Source: Desulfobacterales bacterium
Lineage (GTDB): Bacteria > Desulfobacterota > Desulfobacteria > Desulfobacterales > JASFBJ01
DNA length: 9,462 nucleotides
Assembly: GCA_030149585.1 (NCBI GenBank)
Contig: JASFBJ010000138.1
Coordinates: 1-9,462 of the forward strand
Direction of reading: 5' to 3'
Part shown: positions 6,840-9,462 of the stretch, piece after piece
Numbering within the stretch: position 1 is the first letter of the stretch
Layout: every line of letters starts with the position of its first letter
Translations under genes and position numbers: made by a program
Notes under the pieces: generated by a model
Seen by the model: only the letters and a program-made list of their open reading frames with translations
The model's database searches: none
Told to the model about the DNA's origin: nothing

Positions 6840-7522
6840 CAGGCTACATTGCCTTTAGTTGGATATTGTTTTTTATATATCCGTCGATATTTGATTACTT
6901 TCCGGATATATATGCGGGTGGCTGGAAAAGGAGGAACCCCTTTATATTGCAATACATTGCGGCTTCCGGCATTATAAGCAGCCAGAGCCAGATTAATATT
7001 GCCGTTATAGCGGTCAAGAAGCTTTTTAAAATATTTAACACCGCCTTTAATATTATGTTCAGGGTTAAAAGGATCTTTAACTCCAAGGGATCTGGCGGTT
7101 CTCGGCATCAGTTGCATCAGGCCCTTTGCGCCCCGTTTGGATACAGCCCTTGGGTTATTGCCGGATTCCGCCATGATGATGGCCTGGATCAGGGCAGGGT
7201 CCACATTATGTTCTTTTGCAACCGTTATAATGATTTTATGAAAGGGAGGGCTGTCTTTTTGCGAAACCACCTCTTTTTTCTGAATTTTTTTATTATTATG
7301 AGCGATCAGCGGCAGTGGGTGGGTGGAATAAATTTTTAATGCTTCTAAAAATAATGGTTGAGCGGGTTTAAATTCAAATAATAACATTTTACTGGTATAT
7401 AGGGAAGGGCAAGGCTGACTGACGGTCGGGGCAGGTATTAATAAAAATAAAAGCAGCAAACCTGATAAAAATAGCCGATTATTTCTATAAAATATATGAA
7501 TTATTTTCACGATTTTTTTCAT
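6839..7522 (-). CDS. Lytic transglycosylase, SLT domain
   Basis: A 227-aa murein lytic transglycosylase. It cleaves the MurNAc-GlcNAc bond to give 1,6-anhydro ends and acts in the envelope. Residues 1-35 are an export signal: basic MKKIVKIIHIFYRNNR, then a hydrophobic run LFLSGLLLLFLLIP; it may be cleaved or act as an anchor. The SLT domain spans about 95-220 with the catalytic Glu in AESGNNP (E119), the GLMQLMP motif (134-140), NIKGGVKYF (157-165) and AAYNAG (181-186). The segment between (36-95) is a low-conservation linker. AAAGGA precedes the ATG by nine bases. It is first in a two-gene unit with the HsdR-N-like gene and has its own predicted sigma-54 promoter. The short length fits the small Slt-like enzymes rather than full Slt70. 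Confidence 0.9.
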   Translation of the reverse strand: MKKIVKIIHIFYRNNRLFLSGLLLLFLLIPAPTVSQPCPSLYTSKMLLFEFKPAQPLFLEALKIYSTHPLPLIAHNNKKIQKKEVVSQKDSPPFHKIIITVAKEHNVDPALIQAIIMAESGNNPRAVSKRGAKGLMQLMPRTARSLGVKDPFNPEHNIKGGVKYFKKLLDRYNGNINLALAAYNAGSRNVLQYKGVPPFPATRIYIRKVIKYRRIYKKQYPTKGNVA

Positions 7523-7574
7523 TATTATTTTTCCTTTAAATTAGTTGGCCATAAATTAAAATTCAGTTTATATA

Positions 7575-7586
7575 GCTACAGGTAGC
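7575..7586. repeat. Inverted repeat overlapping the -12 element
   Basis: GCTAC-AG-GTAGC is a perfect inverted repeat with five-base arms lying between the -12 box and the predicted start of the transglycosylase promoter, a position where a bound protein would block initiation. A second small inverted repeat, ATAAC-N5-GTTAT (7628-7642), lies upstream of the promoter and might be an activator site. Both are short and could be chance. Confidence 0.3.
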
Positions 7587-7600
7587 AAAGGAGATGCCAA
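7584..7600 (-). promoter_or_regulatory. Sigma-54 (-24/-12) promoter for the lytic transglycosylase unit
   Basis: On the minus strand the site reads TTGGCATC-TCCT-TTGCT. This fits TGGCACG-N4-TTGC[AT] with the invariant GG (7598/7597) and GC (7586/7585) at the exact 12-base spacing. The start would be near 7573, about 50 bases before the ATG. It is a better -12 match than the promoter of the redox cluster. Confidence 0.6.
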
Positions 7601-7741
7601 TATTTGCATTATAGACTAAAGGTAGATATAACAGCAGGTTATCCTCTTTTGCTTTGATGGTTATAGCACTTTTTTTTCTCATTTATTATGTATTTTTTTT
7701 CACAATGGGTAATAAATCTCACAAAAATTTGGTAATTATTA

Positions 7742-7770
7742 TTGCCATCAACCGCGAAAAATTATTATAT
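7742..7770 (+). promoter_or_regulatory. Candidate promoter for era
   Basis: TTGCCA (7742-7747), 17 bases, then TTATAT (7765-7770) is a weak sigma-70-like match about 45-50 bases before the era ribosome site. The rest of this 298-bp divergent intergenic region is AT-rich. Apart from the sigma-54 site and small inverted repeats near its left end, I see no gene, RNA or clear terminator in it. Confidence 0.25.
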
Positions 7771-7820
7771 AACGCAACTTGAATATTTAAAATTTATTAA
7801 TCCATTTATAAGGATATTCC

Positions 7821-8717
7821 ATGAATTATAGTAAAGCTGCTTTTAAATCCGGTTTTGTGGCCATAATCGGCGCTCCTAATGCAGGTAAATCAACACTTTT
7901 AAACCAGATGCTGGGCCAGAAAATTTCGATTACCTCAAATCGTCCCCAAACTACACGTAACCGTATTTTGGGTATTGTGCAACGACCTGTGTGTCAAATT
8001 ATTTTACTGGACACTCCAGGCATCCATAAAGCTAAACACATGTTAAATATCAGGATTGTTGAAGCTGCCCTGGCTACCATAGCTGATGTTGATTTAATTC
8101 TTATTGTAGCAGATACTGCCTTTCCAAATCAAGAGGCAGAACAAATTTTAATAAAATCTCTCCAGAATCATACCAAACCTTTGATGCTTGCCCTTAATAA
8201 GATAGATTTGATAAAAAATATTGACCTTTTGGGGCATATTGAAAAATGGTCCAAGGCTTGTAATTTTGAATCAATCATACCGATTTCAGCCAAAAACGGC
8301 AGCCAGGTAGAAGATCTTTTAGCTGCCATGGAAAAATATTTACCGGTTGGACCGCCTCTTTATCCAAAAGACAGTTTGACTGATTTGCCGGAGCGATTTA
8401 TTGTGGCGGAAATGATCAGGGAAAAGGTTTTTCGTCTGACTGGTCAGGAAATTCCTTATGCTGTCGCTGTAACAATTGATTCTTTTAAGGAAAACAAGGG
8501 CGGAATGGTTTCAATTTATGCCTCAATTCATGTAGAGCGGGATTCGCAAAAAGGAATTATCATTGGAAAAAAGGGGAGCAAGTTAAAACAGATTGGTGAG
8601 GCTGCCCGTAAAGATATCGAGCGAATGCTGGGTACCAGGGTGTTTTTAAAATTATTTGTCAGGGTTCAGAAGAACTGGAGTAAAGATACCAGAGCCCTGA
8701 GAAATTTTGGCTATTAA
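7821..8717 (+). CDS. era: GTPase Era
   Basis: A 298-aa Era, the essential GTPase that binds 16S rRNA near its 3' end during 30S subunit assembly. All the signatures are present: G1 GAPNAGKS (17-24), G2 in the switch I region RPQTTRNRI (41-49), G3 DTPG (64-67), G4 NKID (126-129), G5 SAK (156-158). The C-terminal KH RNA-binding domain carries GIIIGKKGSKLKQIG (245-259), and the conserved tail is VRVQKNWSKD. The length is normal. AAGGA lies six bases before the ATG. It is followed after 52 bp by the amidohydrolase gene on the same strand, possibly in one transcript, though the two have no obvious functional link. Confidence 0.98.
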   Translation: MNYSKAAFKSGFVAIIGAPNAGKSTLLNQMLGQKISITSNRPQTTRNRILGIVQRPVCQIILLDTPGIHKAKHMLNIRIVEAALATIADVDLILIVADTAFPNQEAEQILIKSLQNHTKPLMLALNKIDLIKNIDLLGHIEKWSKACNFESIIPISAKNGSQVEDLLAAMEKYLPVGPPLYPKDSLTDLPERFIVAEMIREKVFRLTGQEIPYAVAVTIDSFKENKGGMVSIYASIHVERDSQKGIIIGKKGSKLKQIGEAARKDIERMLGTRVFLKLFVRVQKNWSKDTRALRNFGY

Positions 8718-8769
8718 ATTCAAAGTTTTTTTATTCAAAAAGGTTTACGCTGAATAGAGGAGTTTTAAA

Positions 8770-9462
8770 ATGATAATAGACGTTCATACTCACACTTTTC
8801 CCAAAGCTATCCGTGAAAACAGAGAAAAATATTTTCAAGGGGAACCGGCGTTTAAAATTTTATATGAATCCCCTCACTCCAAACTGGTGAGTGCCTCAAA
8901 GATTGTCTCGGTCATGGATCAAGAGAATGTAGATATCTCGGTTATTTTTGGTTTCCCCTGGAAAAATCCAAAAACCTTTAAAATGCAAAATGATTATATT
9001 TTGGAATCAGTGGCCAAATACCCGGATAGATTAATCGGGTTTGGCTGTTTTGACCCATTTGCACCGGGCGCATCCATAGAGGCAAAACGTTGTTTGGACG
9101 CCGGCCTGGCAGGTATTGGCGAACTTGCATTTTATGAATCCGGCATTGACGAGTCATGCCTTGTACAATTAGCTCCTATCATGGCTATATGTGAAAATCA
9201 GGATAAAATAGTGATGATTCACACAAATGAACCAGTGGGGCATCAATACCCTGGTAAAACGCCCAATACTTTGTCCCAGATTTACAAAATGATAAAAAAG
9301 TTTCCAGATAATAAGATAATTCTGGCCCACTGGGGAGGTGGTATTTTCTTTTATAGTCTTTTAAAAAAAGAGGTTCAAGAGAGCCTGAAAAATATCTATT
9401 TTGATACAGCCGCAACTCCCTTTCTCTATAAGCCGTAAATTTACAAGATTGCAGCCCAAATT
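8770..9462 (+). pseudogene. Amidohydrolase-family metal-dependent hydrolase, interrupted by an in-frame stop; continues past the window
   Basis: A member of the amidohydrolase-2 group (TIM-barrel hydrolases and decarboxylases). It begins with the metal-binding HxH (MIIDVHTHTF, H6 and H8). Further candidate metal ligands are E118 (GIGELAFYE), H151 (VMIHTNEP) and H187 (ILAHWGGG). The open frame stops at a TAA at 9436-9438, giving 222 aa, shorter than the 260-300 aa usual for the family and lacking the final barrel strands with the catalytic Asp. The same frame then continues IYKIAAQI to the window end, which is what I expect after YFDTAATPFLYKP. A single G-to-T change from GAA would account for the stop. 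GGAG lies eight bases before the ATG. Either the gene is newly broken, the base is an error, or a shortened protein is made. The substrate is unknown. Confidence 0.75.

Noticed and set aside
7601..7741. A small RNA or terminator in the T-rich divergent region
   Set aside because: I found T-runs and tiny inverted repeats but no stable stem followed by a T-tract.

Overview
The window is low in GC and gene-dense. It resembles a strict anaerobe of the Desulfobacterota, probably a Desulfobacterales-type sulfate reducer. The grounds are a RACo-like corrinoid-protein activator next to small redox proteins, a PAS/sigma-54 activator with a cysteine-rich PAS domain, two good -24/-12 (sigma-54) promoters, and the AT-rich composition. 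This placement is an inference from gene content, not a phylogenetic result.

Left part (1-3252, minus strand): a four-gene redox cluster in transcription order. It encodes thioredoxin (WCAPC), a 716-aa [2Fe-2S]/ASKHA corrinoid-activator-type protein with an extra zinc-finger-like Cys/His head, a flavodoxin-family protein, and the start of an FAD/NAD(P)-type oxidoreductase that runs off the left edge. Spacing is tight (20 and 26 bp) except for about 130 bp before the oxidoreductase. The set could form an electron path from NAD(P)H through flavoprotein, flavodoxin and [2Fe-2S] to a Co(II) corrinoid, but no corrinoid protein or methyltransferase is visible here.

Control region (3253-3518): a sigma-54 promoter reads left into the thioredoxin gene. 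A TTGACA-18-TATAAA sigma-70 promoter reads right into a divergent sigma-54 activator (PAS, AAA+, Fis-type HTH). Two palindromes 20 bp apart lie about 150-170 bp upstream of the sigma-54 start, and also on the predicted sigma-70 start. The layout suggests one regulator that activates the redox cluster and autoregulates its own gene.

Middle (4994-6264, plus): a serine alpha/beta-hydrolase lipoprotein gene split by a one-base frameshift. It meets, tail to tail with a 4-bp overlap, a minus-strand pair: a lytic transglycosylase with its own sigma-54 promoter, translationally coupled to a small HsdR-N-like (restriction-nuclease-fold) protein whose catalytic motif looks degenerate.

Right part (7821-9462, plus): the ribosome-assembly GTPase Era, then an amidohydrolase-family gene interrupted by an in-frame TAA, after which recognisable coding continues to the window edge. 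Two broken genes in 9.5 kb point either to real gene decay or to sequence error. I see no tRNA, rRNA, CRISPR array or insertion sequence.
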